A DNA stretch of 64,000 nt from Phytohabitans flavus (GCF_011764545.1 NZ_AP022870.1:4014001-4078000); one strand, 5' to 3'. Shown: positions 48,476-57,354, counted from the first letter of the stretch. Program-made: numbers and translations. The notes: generated from the sequence alone by a model not told the origin.

Positions 48476-48776
48476 ACTCTTCTCCTTCTTCGCGAAACAG
48501 GCATGGACGTACGCCAGCCGGCGCCTGTGGCGGCAGTGCGTGAAAATTTATGGCCGAGCGGCCACGTATAGGAAAAGCCATCCGTGTTTCGCCCGCATTC
48601 CGGGGGCGTGTAAAGGTGAGCGACGACACGCCGCACTCGCCCCGATTAGGCCCCAGTGCAGCCTGAGTGTGCTCCAGCGCACCTTCACAAGCCACTTGCG
48701 CCCCCACTAACACACCCACCCAGCGACCCTACGCGCGGGGCAGCGCGACACCGCCCCGACGGGCGAGCCTGAAGGG
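48476..48776. other. Intergenic region with divergent promoters (about 300 bp)
   Basis: No gene is seen. It separates the glycan array (minus strand) from the DUF559-type gene (plus strand), so it should hold promoters for both. A small palindrome GGCCGAGCGGCC lies near 48553-48564. No clear -35/-10 pair could be fixed by eye. Confidence 0.4.
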
Positions 48777-49673
48777 ATGCCCCTACCTCCCCGGCGCCCC
48801 GCCGCGCTGGCCGGCAAGATCTTCCTGGCGCGCGACGCGCTGGCGCGGAAGTTGTTGACCCCCGCCGAACTGCGCAGCGCCGCCTGGCGACCGCTGTTTC
48901 GCGGGGTCTACGCGGACGCCTCGCTCACGATCAGCCACCGGCATCGGTGCCTCGCGGTGTGCCGGTACCTGCTGCCGTCCGGCGGCGCGGTCGCGGGCCG
49001 GTCAGCGGCCGCGCTGTACGGCGCCGGCACCGCCACGACCGACGAACCGGTACAGGTCGTGGTACCCCGCAAGATCCGCTTCGGCCCGTTCAGCGGCCTG
49101 GACGTGCACGGTGCCGACCTGATCGACGGCGACGTGCGGGATCTGGCGGGCGTGCGGGTGACCACCCCGGTCCGTACCTGCTGGGACCTCGCCCAGTGGC
49201 TCGACCTGGTCGAGGCCGTGGTCATCGTCGACATCCTCGTCCAACGCCGGCTCGTGACCGTGGCCGACCTCGAGGCGTACGCCACCACCCGCCGGGGAGC
49301 CCGCGGCTGGCGCCGACTGCTGCGCGCGGCCACCCTCGCCGACCCCGGCGCCGAGTCGCCACAGGAAAGCCGCCTACGGGTACGACTCGTACTGGCCGGC
49401 GTACCCGCCCCGGTCACCCAGTACGTCATCGAGCGCGACGGCCGCTTCCTGGCCCGCGTCGACCTCGCCTGGCCCGACCAGAAAGTAGCCGTGGAATACG
49501 ACGGCCTCTGGCACGCCGCCCACGACCAGATCCACCGCGACCGCCAACGCCTCAACCGCCTCCTCGGCGCCGACTGGCTAGTCCTCCACGTCACCTCCAA
49601 GCGCCTGGCCGAAGACTTCGACACCTTCGCCGCAGAGCTCCGAGCCGCCCTCCGCCGCCGCACCCGCGCATGA
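48777..49673 (+). CDS. Winged-helix plus DUF559/Vsr-like nuclease-fold protein
   Basis: A 298-residue protein. Residues about 20-50 (LLTPAELRSAAWRPLFRGVYADA) resemble the AbiEi-type winged helix of actinobacterial antitoxin-like proteins. The C-terminal third contains ESRLRVRLVLAGVPAPV, then DLAWPDQKVAVEYDGLWH, the Asp...Glu-x-Asp pattern of the Vsr/DUF559 restriction-endonuclease-like fold. Relatives occur in many copies in actinobacteria and often near defence or mobile genes. Biochemical role unknown. It stands alone, with a strong hairpin after the stop. Confidence 0.8.
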   Translation: MPLPPRRPAALAGKIFLARDALARKLLTPAELRSAAWRPLFRGVYADASLTISHRHRCLAVCRYLLPSGGAVAGRSAAALYGAGTATTDEPVQVVVPRKIRFGPFSGLDVHGADLIDGDVRDLAGVRVTTPVRTCWDLAQWLDLVEAVVIVDILVQRRLVTVADLEAYATTRRGARGWRRLLRAATLADPGAESPQESRLRVRLVLAGVPAPVTQYVIERDGRFLARVDLAWPDQKVAVEYDGLWHAAHDQIHRDRQRLNRLLGADWLVLHVTSKRLAEDFDTFAAELRAALRRRTRA

Positions 49674-49683
49674 TCCAAACAAT

Positions 49684-49734
49684 ATCCCTGTTTTTGCTGC
49701 CTCCCGGTGCCGTTGAGGCAGCAAAAACAGGGAT
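49684..49734. terminator. Strong 19-bp hairpin, possible terminator or repeat
   Basis: ATCCCTGTTTTTGCTGCCT at 49684-49702 pairs perfectly with 49716-49734 around a 13-nt loop. It lies 10 bp after the stop of the DUF559 gene. Only a short T run follows on the plus strand, so an intrinsic terminator is likely but not certain; the AT-rich stem is unusual for this GC-rich DNA. Confidence 0.7.
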
Positions 49735-49818
49735 TTTGTTGCCGTGACCGGTTCGGTACGCGTGTGACGGGGGTCGCTCTTGATGTGGGCCAGGTGACAT
49801 GACAGCATGAGCCGAAAT

Positions 49819-49834
49819 CAAACTGAACAGTTTG
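49819..49834. promoter_or_regulatory. TetR operator palindrome
   Basis: CAAACTGAACAGTTTG is a perfect 7-bp inverted repeat with a 2-bp centre; allowing one mismatch the symmetry extends to about 24 bp. It lies 50 bp before the TetR start and stands out as AT-rich, fitting an autoregulatory operator overlapping the promoter of the six-gene lipid cluster. Confidence 0.75.
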
Positions 49835-49883
49835 GTTTGGCTAGCCGGTCCAGGCGAGCCGCACGGGGGCATTGGGGGGTGTC

Positions 49884-50498
49884 GTGGAGCTCGACTCGCG
49901 GCGGGCCCAGGCGAAGCGGGAGCAGATCCGCCAGGGCGCGCTCGCGGCGTTCCTCGAGTCCGGTGTCTCCGGCACGAGCATGGACCACGTGGCGGCCTGC
50001 GCAGGCGTGTCCAAGCAGACGCTGTATGTGTACTTCCGCAGCAAAGAAGATCTGCTCGTCGACGTGCTGGGCGGCATCGTCGCCTCGCTCGACGAGCGGG
50101 CGCCGCTGCTGGCCGACCGCACCGTGACCGACCGCGAGCACCTGCGGGAGGTGCTCTCCGAGGTGGCCTGGGTGATGGTCAGGCACCTCATGAGCGACGA
50201 ATACCTGGCCCTGTTCCGCATCTTCATCGCGGAGATGGCCACCACGCCAGGGCTCCTGGCGATCTGGAGGGAGACCGTTCCGGCCCGTTTCCTCGCCCGC
50301 GTAGAGGCCGTGCTACAGCGGGCCCGGGAGGCGGGAGTGATCCGCGACGTCGACCTCGACCTCGCGACCCGGCTTTTCATCGGGCCGATGATGACCTTCG
50401 TGTTTCTCGATGGGCTGGCCCGTCCGGGCGAGGTCCTCGTTCCGAATCGCAAGCGGCTCGACCAGATCGTCGAGCTCTACCTGCGCGCCGTAACTTGA
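49884..50498 (+). CDS. TetR-family transcriptional regulator
   Basis: A 204-residue repressor. The N-terminal helix-turn-helix is clear: IRQGALAAFLESGVSGTSMDHVAACAGVSKQTLYVYFRSKEDLL. The C-terminal ligand domain is AcrR-like (LFRIFIAEMATTPGLLAIW, RLFIGPMMTFVFLDGL). GTG at 49884 is chosen; TTG four codons upstream is also in frame. It heads a co-directional cluster and probably controls it through the palindrome at 49819. The ligand may be a fatty acyl compound, judging only from the neighbours. Confidence 0.92.
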   Translation: MELDSRRAQAKREQIRQGALAAFLESGVSGTSMDHVAACAGVSKQTLYVYFRSKEDLLVDVLGGIVASLDERAPLLADRTVTDREHLREVLSEVAWVMVRHLMSDEYLALFRIFIAEMATTPGLLAIWRETVPARFLARVEAVLQRAREAGVIRDVDLDLATRLFIGPMMTFVFLDGLARPGEVLVPNRKRLDQIVELYLRAVT

Positions 50499-50518
50499 GC
50501 CCCCGGAGGTCGGCCGAC

Positions 50519-51325
50519 ATGTCCTTCGATCTTGATCACTACAAACAGACCGCCAAGGCCGTCGACGTCGACGACATCGACTTCGATGACTTCCGTGACC
50601 AGCCCCTCTCCGACGACGCCATCCGCTGCCTGCACTACATGACCGACGTCGAGACGCACACCGTCTGCTACCTGCGCGACCTGCTGGTCACCCCCTCCCA
50701 CCAGAACCCCCGGATCACCGCGTTCCTTACTATGTGGAACTTCGAGGAGTACTGGCACGGCGACGTCATCGACCGGATCCTGGCGGTGCACCACGAGGTC
50801 AACGGGCTGCCCCGGCACCGCTCGGTGCGCCTGTCACAGGGCTTCAAGGGAAACGTGGTCACGCCCATCACGCAATGCCTCGCCGCGGCCGTCGTCGGCG
50901 AGGATTTCATCGCCACGCACATGACATTCGGCGCGGTCAACGAGTGGTCGGCGCACGCCGCGTACGGCAGGTTGATCGAGCTTGAACGGCATGCGACGCT
51001 GACGAAGATTCTGCAGCGAATTCAGCAACAGGAGAGCCGACACTTGGCGTTTTACATGTCCGAGGCCCGGGAGCGGCTGGAGAAAAGCCGCAAGGCCCAG
51101 CGGGTGACCCGCTTCGCACTGAGGCGGCTGTGGGCCCCGGTCGGCTCTAGCATCTCGCCGAAGCCGGAGACCCGGTTCGTCCTCAACCACCTGCTCGGTG
51201 GCGAAGGTGGAGGCAAGATCGTGAAGATGCTCGACTCCAAGGTCGACAAGCTGCCCGGCCAGGAAGGGCTGAGCGTTGTCGCCAAGGCCATGAAGGCGTT
51301 CGGCGTCCGGGTCGCGGCAGCGTGA
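50519..51325 (+). CDS. Ferritin-like diiron protein
   Basis: A 268-residue helical protein with a four-helix set of metal ligands: E45 and H47 in TDVETHTVC, E76/E77 and H80 in NFEEYWHGD, E142 and H146 in NEWSAHAAY, E172 and H175 in QQESRHLAFY. This is the pattern of ferritin-like diiron oxygenases and acyl-ACP desaturase relatives. A role as an oxygenase or desaturase on an acyl chain is plausible. GGAGGT stands 9 bp before the ATG. Its stop overlaps the reductase start (GTGA). Confidence 0.82.
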   Translation: MSFDLDHYKQTAKAVDVDDIDFDDFRDQPLSDDAIRCLHYMTDVETHTVCYLRDLLVTPSHQNPRITAFLTMWNFEEYWHGDVIDRILAVHHEVNGLPRHRSVRLSQGFKGNVVTPITQCLAAAVVGEDFIATHMTFGAVNEWSAHAAYGRLIELERHATLTKILQRIQQQESRHLAFYMSEARERLEKSRKAQRVTRFALRRLWAPVGSSISPKPETRFVLNHLLGGEGGGKIVKMLDSKVDKLPGQEGLSVVAKAMKAFGVRVAAA

Positions 51326-53592
51326 GCGTGAGCGATCATCTGCGCGGGCAGCACATCCTCCTGACCGGGGGCACCGGGTTCCTCGGTCAGGCGCTGCTGG
51401 AGAAGCTGCTGTCGACGTACCCGGAGACGCGGGTGACGCTGCTGGTCCGGCGGCGCGGCAGCTCGTCCGGTACCGACCGGCTGGCCACGCTGCTCAAGCG
51501 GCCGGTCTTCGCCAAGTGGCGGGAGGCGGTCGGGCCGGAGGCGGCCGCGGCCATCGTCGCCGAGCGGGTCAGTGTCATCGACGCCGAGCTGGGCAACACG
51601 GACGTGCGCCTGCCCAGCGACATCGACGCGGTGATCCACGCGGCCTCGACCGTCTCCTTCGACCCGCCGATCGACGACGCCTTCCGCACCAACGTGCAGG
51701 GCGTGGTCGACCTCTACGAGGCGGTGAAGGCGAGCGGCGCCACCCCGCACGTCGTGCACGTGTCCACGGCGTATGTGGCGGGGGCGCGCAAGGGTGTCGT
51801 ACCCGAGCGATCGCTGGACCACGACGCGGACTGGCGGATCGAGCTGGCCGCCGCCCGCGCGGCCCGGGAGAGCGTGGAGTGGGACTCGCGCCGGCCCGCG
51901 GTGCTCAAGCGGGCCATCGCGGAGGCCCGCAAGGTCCACGGCAAGTCCGGGCCGCAGAGCACCGCGACCGCCGCCGAGGAGCGGCGGGTCGAGTGGGTGG
52001 AGAAGCAGCTCGTCGAGTACGGGCGGCTGCGCGCGCAGAGCGTCGGGTGGCCGGACGTGTACACGTTCACCAAGGCGCTCGGCGAGCGGGTGGCCGAGGA
52101 GACGCTGACCGGCGCGATGCCGCTGTCCGTGGTGCGGCCGGCGATCGTGGAGAGCGCGCTGCGGTACCCGTTCCCCGGCTGGATCGACGGCTTCAAGATG
52201 GCCGACCCGCTGGTCCTGGCGTTCGGCCGGGGCATCCTGCCGGAGTTCCCCGGCCTGCCCGACGGCGTGCTCGACGTGATCCCGGTGGACATCGTGGTCA
52301 ACGCGACCCTCGCCGTGGCCGCCGCTCCCCCGCCCCCGGAGACGCCGGCGTACTACCACGTCGGCTCCGGCGCCCGTAATCCGCTGACGTTCCGGGCGAT
52401 GTACGACAGCGTGAAGGAGTACTTCACCGACCACCCGATGCCCGACGGCGGCCGTGGCCAGATCAAGGTGCCGGACTGGACGTTCCCGGGCGCGCGGCGG
52501 GTCGAGCGGCAGCTGCGCACCGGCGAGCGGGTGATGTCGGTGGCGCAGAAGGCGCTGCTGTCCGCCCCGGCCAACAAGCGCACCCGCCGCTGGCAGGACG
52601 ACCTCACCCGGCAGCAGGACCAGCTCGACTTCCTGCGCAAGTACGCCGACCTGTACGGCGTCTACACCGAGGCCGAGGTCATCTACACCGACACGAAGCT
52701 GCTCGCGCTGCACCGCTCGCTGCCCGGCGACCGGGTCGAGGCGCACGGCTTCGACGCGGCGACCATCGACTGGTACCACTACCTCCAGGAAGTGCACTAC
52801 CCGGCGATCACCGCCACGATGCGCAAGGCGACCGCCGGGCGGCGCACCAGCAGCAACGCGCTGCCGCCGCTGCGCCAGTCGCCCAACGGCGGCGACGTGG
52901 TGGCGGTGTTCGACCTGGAGGGCACGCTCGTCGCGTCCAACGTGATCGAGACGTACCTGCTGGCCCGCCTCTGCGACCTGCCCCGCTCCGGCTGGCCGGG
53001 CGAGATCGCCGACCTGGTCCGCAAGCTGCCCCGCTACATGGCGGCCGAGCGGCGCGACCGGGGCGAGTTCCTGCGCACGTTCATGCGTCGGTACGCCGGC
53101 GCCGACGAGGCCGGCCTGGCCCGCATCGTCGCCGAGCGGCTCGGCGACGCGCTGCTGCGCCGCTCCCACCCGGAGGCGATCCGCCAGGTACGCAAGCACC
53201 GCGCGGCCGGGCACCGCACGATCCTCATCACCGGTACGGTCGACGTGCTCGTCCAGCCGATCGCCGGGCTCTTCGACGAGGTGGTGGCGAGCCGGCTGCA
53301 CATGCGCGACGGCCGCTACTCCGGCTTCCTGGAGGCGCCGCCGCTGGTCGGCGAGGCCCGGGCGGCCTGGCTGCGGCGGTACGCGGAGAATGCCGGCGCC
53401 GACCTGCCGGCCAGCTACGCGTATGGCGACAGCTACTCGGACCGGCCGCTGCTGGAGGCCGTCGGCAACCCGGTGGCGGTCAACCCCGACCCGCACCTGT
53501 ACCGGCACGCCAAGTCCCGCCGCTGGGCGGTGGCGCAGTGGAAGGCGTACACCCTGCCGGCCGGTGACGTCTTCCTGGAGACAGTTCCGTGA
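51322..53592 (+). CDS. Fused fatty-acyl reductase and HAD-IB phosphatase-like protein
   Basis: A 756-residue two-part protein. Residues 1-400 are a male-sterility/FAR-type extended SDR: ILLTGGTGFLGQALLEKLL (NADPH loop), VIHAASTVSFDPP, VVHVSTAYVAG and YTFTKALGE (YxxxK). Residues about 525-740 are a HAD-IB domain: VFDLEGTLVASN (motif I), ILITGTVDVLVQPIA (motif II) and YAYGDSYSDRPLLEA (motif IV). Motif I has Glu where the general acid Asp is usual. The reductase should turn acyl-CoA or acyl-ACP into an aldehyde or alcohol. Overlaps both neighbours by GTGA. Confidence 0.9.
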   Translation: MSVSDHLRGQHILLTGGTGFLGQALLEKLLSTYPETRVTLLVRRRGSSSGTDRLATLLKRPVFAKWREAVGPEAAAAIVAERVSVIDAELGNTDVRLPSDIDAVIHAASTVSFDPPIDDAFRTNVQGVVDLYEAVKASGATPHVVHVSTAYVAGARKGVVPERSLDHDADWRIELAAARAARESVEWDSRRPAVLKRAIAEARKVHGKSGPQSTATAAEERRVEWVEKQLVEYGRLRAQSVGWPDVYTFTKALGERVAEETLTGAMPLSVVRPAIVESALRYPFPGWIDGFKMADPLVLAFGRGILPEFPGLPDGVLDVIPVDIVVNATLAVAAAPPPPETPAYYHVGSGARNPLTFRAMYDSVKEYFTDHPMPDGGRGQIKVPDWTFPGARRVERQLRTGERVMSVAQKALLSAPANKRTRRWQDDLTRQQDQLDFLRKYADLYGVYTEAEVIYTDTKLLALHRSLPGDRVEAHGFDAATIDWYHYLQEVHYPAITATMRKATAGRRTSSNALPPLRQSPNGGDVVAVFDLEGTLVASNVIETYLLARLCDLPRSGWPGEIADLVRKLPRYMAAERRDRGEFLRTFMRRYAGADEAGLARIVAERLGDALLRRSHPEAIRQVRKHRAAGHRTILITGTVDVLVQPIAGLFDEVVASRLHMRDGRYSGFLEAPPLVGEARAAWLRRYAENAGADLPASYAYGDSYSDRPLLEAVGNPVAVNPDPHLYRHAKSRRWAVAQWKAYTLPAGDVFLETVP

Positions 53593-54782
53593 ACCTGAAT
53601 CTCGAGTACCACCGTTCGCCGATCCGCTACATCACCTCGCGGACCGCGACCGGCACCATCGCGACCGGCCGCGCCGCCGGCTGGTGGGCGGCGAACATGT
53701 CGCCGGTCCGGCTGGTCAACCGCCCCGACCCGCGCCTGCCCGGTCCCGGGTGGACGCGGGTCAAGCCGCTGCTGTCCGGCATCTGCGGCTCCGACCTGGG
53801 GCTGCTGACCGGCCGCAACTCGCCGTACCTCAGCGCCTTGATCTCCTTGCCCTTCACCCCGGGGCACGAGGTGGTCGGCGAGACCCTAGACGCGCTGCCC
53901 GACCTGCCGAAGGGCAGCCGCGTCGTGCTCGACCCGGTGCTCGGCTGCGTCCCCCGGGCCGTCAAGCTCTGCCCAGCGTGCGAGGCGGACCAGCACAGCC
54001 GCTGCGACCACATCACCTCCGGCATGGTCTCGGCCGCGCTGCAAACCGGCTTCTGCGCGGACACCGGCGGCGGCTGGAGCCGGATGTTCGTGGCGCACGG
54101 CAGCCAGCTGCACAAGGTGCCGGACGAGATCGACGACGAGCGGGCCGTACTCGTCGAGCCGCTCGCCTGCGCGATCCACTCGGTGCGCCGCATCCCGATC
54201 CCGGACGGCGCGAGCGTGCTCGTCGTCGGCGCCGGTACGGTTGGGCTCTTCACCACGCTGGCGCTGCGCGAGTACACGAAGGCCGGCCCGATCTACGTGA
54301 TCGCCCGGTACGGCCACCAGCGCGAGCGGGCCCGCGAGATGGGCGCCACCGAGGTGCTCTCCTCCGACCGGGCGGCGCGCGCGTTGCGCCGCGCGACCGG
54401 GGGCTTCCTGGCCCGGCCCGAGCAGGGCGCCGAGTTCCTGCTGGGCGGCACCGACATCGCGTTCGACTGCACGTCCGGCTCCGGTCTGGACACCGCGCTG
54501 CGGGTGGTACGCGCCGGCGGTACCGTGCTGTTGTCGGGAATGCCCAACGCCAGCGTCGACCTGACGCCGGCCTGGTTCCGGGAGCTCAACCTCGTCGGGG
54601 CGTATGCCTCTGGCGGTGGCGACTTTCCAGACGCGATGGCGCTCGCGAAGTCCGCGCCGCTGACCGGCTACGTCGATGCCACATACCCGCTCTCGCGCTG
54701 GCGGGACGCGATCGGCCACGCCAGCTCCTCGGGGCGGCTGGGGTCGATCAAGGTGGCGTTCGACCCGACCAAGGATCAATAG
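53589..54782 (+). CDS. Zinc-dependent alcohol dehydrogenase
   Basis: A 397-residue medium-chain dehydrogenase. Catalytic zinc ligands: Cys in LSGICGSDLG, His-Glu in FTPGHEVVGE, and Glu in VLVEPLACAIHS. A four-Cys structural-zinc loop is present (GCVPRAVKLCPACEADQ followed by RCDH). The nucleotide loop is VLVVGAGTVGLFTTLAL. It could interconvert the alcohol and aldehyde made by the fused reductase. GTG start overlaps the previous stop (GTGA). Confidence 0.9.
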   Translation: MNLNLEYHRSPIRYITSRTATGTIATGRAAGWWAANMSPVRLVNRPDPRLPGPGWTRVKPLLSGICGSDLGLLTGRNSPYLSALISLPFTPGHEVVGETLDALPDLPKGSRVVLDPVLGCVPRAVKLCPACEADQHSRCDHITSGMVSAALQTGFCADTGGGWSRMFVAHGSQLHKVPDEIDDERAVLVEPLACAIHSVRRIPIPDGASVLVVGAGTVGLFTTLALREYTKAGPIYVIARYGHQRERAREMGATEVLSSDRAARALRRATGGFLARPEQGAEFLLGGTDIAFDCTSGSGLDTALRVVRAGGTVLLSGMPNASVDLTPAWFRELNLVGAYASGGGDFPDAMALAKSAPLTGYVDATYPLSRWRDAIGHASSSGRLGSIKVAFDPTKDQ

Positions 54783-54795
54783 GGAGACACCCGAG

Positions 54796-56373
54796 ATGAG
54801 TAGGCCAGGATTCGTCCTCGAAGTGGACGAACGCACTCCAGCGCTGCTGATGCACGAAGGCGAGGGTTTCCGCCTGGAGAAGCTGCCGCTCGGCAGCCGG
54901 GTGATCTACCCGCCGGAGTCGCTGCCCGGCATGCGCGACGTCGACGGCGAGATCCGCCGCGCGCTGGACAACCCGCTGGGCCGCGAGCCGCTGCGCGAGC
55001 TGCTCTACCCGGGCATGCGGCTGACGATCGTCTTCGACGACCTGTCGATCCCGCTGCCGCCGATGCGCACGCCGGACATCCGCCAGCGGGTGATCGAGCA
55101 GGTGCTGGAGCTGGCCGCGGCCAAGGGTGTCGACGACGTCGAGCTGATCGCCGGTAACGCGCTGCACCGCCGGATGACGCCGGCCGAGCTCAAGCGCACG
55201 GTCGGCGAGCGGGTGTACCGCTCGTTCTTCCCCCGCCACCTGCGCAACCACGACGCCGAGGACAAGGCCAACCTCACCGAGATCGGCCACACGAAGCACG
55301 GCGAGGTCGTCGAGATCAACCGGCGTGCCGCCGAGAGCGACCTCATCGTGTACGTCAACATCTCGCTCACCGCGATGAGTGGCGGACCCAAGTCGGTGTC
55401 GGTGGGGCTCGCCTCGTACCGCAGCCTCAAGCACCACCACAACGTGCACACGCTGCGGCACTCGCGCTCGTTCAACGACCCGGCGAACTCGGCGATGCAC
55501 CACTCGTACGACCGCATGGCCGGCCTGCTCGGCGACAGCCTCAAGATCTTCCAGATCGAGACGACGGTCAACAACGACACGTTCCCCACGCAGCTCGGCT
55601 TCCTGAACAAGCGCGAGTGGGAGTGGTCGCTGAAGGACCAGGCCGCGTACCTGGCGGTGAAGCGGGCCAACGACCTCGCCCCGCCGAAGCGGCGCCGGCA
55701 GATCTGGCACAAGACCGCCTCGCCGTACGGCATCACCTCGGTCACCGCGGGCGACCCGATCCAGGTGCACGAGGTCACGATGCGCCACGTGCTGCGGCAG
55801 CAGCTGACCGAAGTGGACGGTCCGGCGGACATCGGCATCTGGGGCCTGCCGTACATCTGCCCGTACAACGTCAACTCGATCATGAACCCGATCCTGGTGA
55901 TGTCGCTCGGGCTCGGCTACTTCTTCAACCTGTACCGCAACCAGCCGATCGTCCGCCCCGGCGGCGTGGCGATCTACTACCACCCGGTGCGCAACGAGTT
56001 TCACCCGGTGCACCACCCCAGCTACATCGACTTCTTCGAAGAGGTGCTCGCCGAGACCACCGACCCGGTGGCGATCGAGACGAAGTACGAGGAGCAGTTC
56101 GCCACCGACCCGTGGTACACCCACCTGTACCGCAACAGCTACGCCTACCACGGCGTGCACCCGCTCTACATGTGGTACTGGGGCGCGCACGCGCTGGAGC
56201 ACCTCGGCGAGGTCATCTTCGTCGGCGGCGACCGCAAGACCACGGCCCGCATGGGCTTCCGCTCGGCGTCCACATTGAACGACGCGCTGGAGATGGCGCG
56301 GGAGCGGGTGGGCGGCTCGCCGACCATCAACTACCAGCACGCGCCGCCGCTGACGATGGCGGACGTACGGTGA
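54796..56373 (+). CDS. LarA-type lactate-racemase-domain protein
   Basis: A 525-residue member of the LarA/DUF2088 superfamily, whose known enzymes use a nickel-pincer nucleotide bound to a Lys to move a hydride at an alpha-hydroxy acid. Matching sites: IVFDDLSIPLPPM (residues 79-91; LarA has D-x-T-R-P), AGNALHRRMTPAEL with H124, RNHDAED with H152, SGGPKSVSVGL with K199, and HHHN at 213-216. The Arg that binds the substrate carboxylate in LarA is missing, so the substrate should differ. LarB, LarC and LarE are not in the window. Thirteen bp separate it from each neighbour. Confidence 0.85.
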   Translation: MSRPGFVLEVDERTPALLMHEGEGFRLEKLPLGSRVIYPPESLPGMRDVDGEIRRALDNPLGREPLRELLYPGMRLTIVFDDLSIPLPPMRTPDIRQRVIEQVLELAAAKGVDDVELIAGNALHRRMTPAELKRTVGERVYRSFFPRHLRNHDAEDKANLTEIGHTKHGEVVEINRRAAESDLIVYVNISLTAMSGGPKSVSVGLASYRSLKHHHNVHTLRHSRSFNDPANSAMHHSYDRMAGLLGDSLKIFQIETTVNNDTFPTQLGFLNKREWEWSLKDQAAYLAVKRANDLAPPKRRRQIWHKTASPYGITSVTAGDPIQVHEVTMRHVLRQQLTEVDGPADIGIWGLPYICPYNVNSIMNPILVMSLGLGYFFNLYRNQPIVRPGGVAIYYHPVRNEFHPVHHPSYIDFFEEVLAETTDPVAIETKYEEQFATDPWYTHLYRNSYAYHGVHPLYMWYWGAHALEHLGEVIFVGGDRKTTARMGFRSASTLNDALEMARERVGGSPTINYQHAPPLTMADVR

Positions 56374-56386
56374 GGGGTTCCTTTCC

Positions 56387-57301
56387 ATGGGCTTGATGAA
56401 GGACATCCGGATCCTCACCGGTGGCCGTGACTGGCGCGGGCGTTCGCGTACGCCCCGCTCGGCGGCCGCGCACGAGCCGCCGGAGCCGCCCCGCGAGTTC
56501 CCGACCGGCTGGGCCCGCACGCCGATGGCGCAGAACGCGCGGCGGATGATCCAGCGCGGCGTGCTGACCCCGTTGACGTGGAGCCAGACCCGCCCGGAGA
56601 TCCAGGGGCGGGACGGTCTCGCCGGCCTCAAAGGCCCGGTCGTGTTCGTGGCCAACCACAGCAGCCACCTGGACACGCCGCTGATCCTCGGCTCGCTCCC
56701 CCGCCACCTGGGCGAGCGCGTCGCGGTCGGCGCGGCGGCGGACTACTTCTTCGACGCCCGCGTGCGCGCGGTCGTGACGGCGCTGGTGTTCAACGCGTTC
56801 CCGGTCGAGCGGCACCGCTCCCGCCGGCTGCGCAGCCTGGCGCCGTTCCTGCTGGCCCGAGGGTGGAGCCTGCTGCTCTTCCCGGAGGGTACCCGCAGCG
56901 AGGACGGCTGGATGTCCCCGCTCCGGCTCGGCGCGGCCCACCTGTGCGTGACGCAGGGCGTGCCGATGGTGCCGATCGGGCTGCGCGGGACCTACGCCGC
57001 CATGCCGCGCGGCCGCAACTGGCCGGTGCCCGGCCGCGCCCGCGTGGTCGTCCGGTTCGGCCACCCGCTGCACCCGCAGGCCGGCGAGGGCGCCCGCGCC
57101 TTCAACGCCCGGATGGCCGACTCGCTCGCACAGCTGTGGGCCGAGGAGGAGCTGGGCTGGTACGGCTCACTGCGCGCCCAGGCCAAGGGCGAACTCGCCC
57201 TCCCAAGCGGCCAGCAGTTCCCAACCGGCTCGTGGCGCCGCACCTGGGAGTCAACCCGCCCGCTCGGCGCCAGCGCCCCCCGCCCCACCTGGGACGACTA
57301 G
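56387..57301 (+). CDS. 1-acyl-glycerol-3-phosphate acyltransferase-like protein (PlsC family)
   Basis: A 304-residue acyltransferase with the catalytic NHSSHLD motif (H-x4-D) near residue 90, the conserved LLLFPEGTRSEDGW and a MVPIGLRGTYAAMPRG segment. Such enzymes move an acyl chain from acyl-CoA/ACP to a glycerol-phosphate or other hydroxyl. Last gene of the lipid cluster; the acceptor could be a product of the reductase or LarA-like enzymes. A basic N-terminal tail of about 50 residues precedes the domain. Repeat family C copy 3 begins about 55 bp after its stop. Confidence 0.92.
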   Translation: MGLMKDIRILTGGRDWRGRSRTPRSAAAHEPPEPPREFPTGWARTPMAQNARRMIQRGVLTPLTWSQTRPEIQGRDGLAGLKGPVVFVANHSSHLDTPLILGSLPRHLGERVAVGAAADYFFDARVRAVVTALVFNAFPVERHRSRRLRSLAPFLLARGWSLLLFPEGTRSEDGWMSPLRLGAAHLCVTQGVPMVPIGLRGTYAAMPRGRNWPVPGRARVVVRFGHPLHPQAGEGARAFNARMADSLAQLWAEEELGWYGSLRAQAKGELALPSGQQFPTGSWRRTWESTRPLGASAPRPTWDD

Positions 57302-57354
57302 CGCCTCTGTCCACAATGGGTGGCCGCCGGGACCGGTCCAGGACAAAGAGATTT

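Noticed and set aside
48777..49834. A toxin-antitoxin or defence island around the DUF559-type gene
   Set aside because: Only one gene has such features; no partner toxin, helicase or methylase is beside it.
51052..53508. Open frame of 818 codons antisense to the reductase fusion gene
   Set aside because: Val/His/Arg-rich shadow; all motifs are on the plus strand.
54748..56676. Open frame of 642 codons antisense to the LarA-like gene
   Set aside because: Shadow frame with no recognisable domain, spanning two real genes on the other strand.
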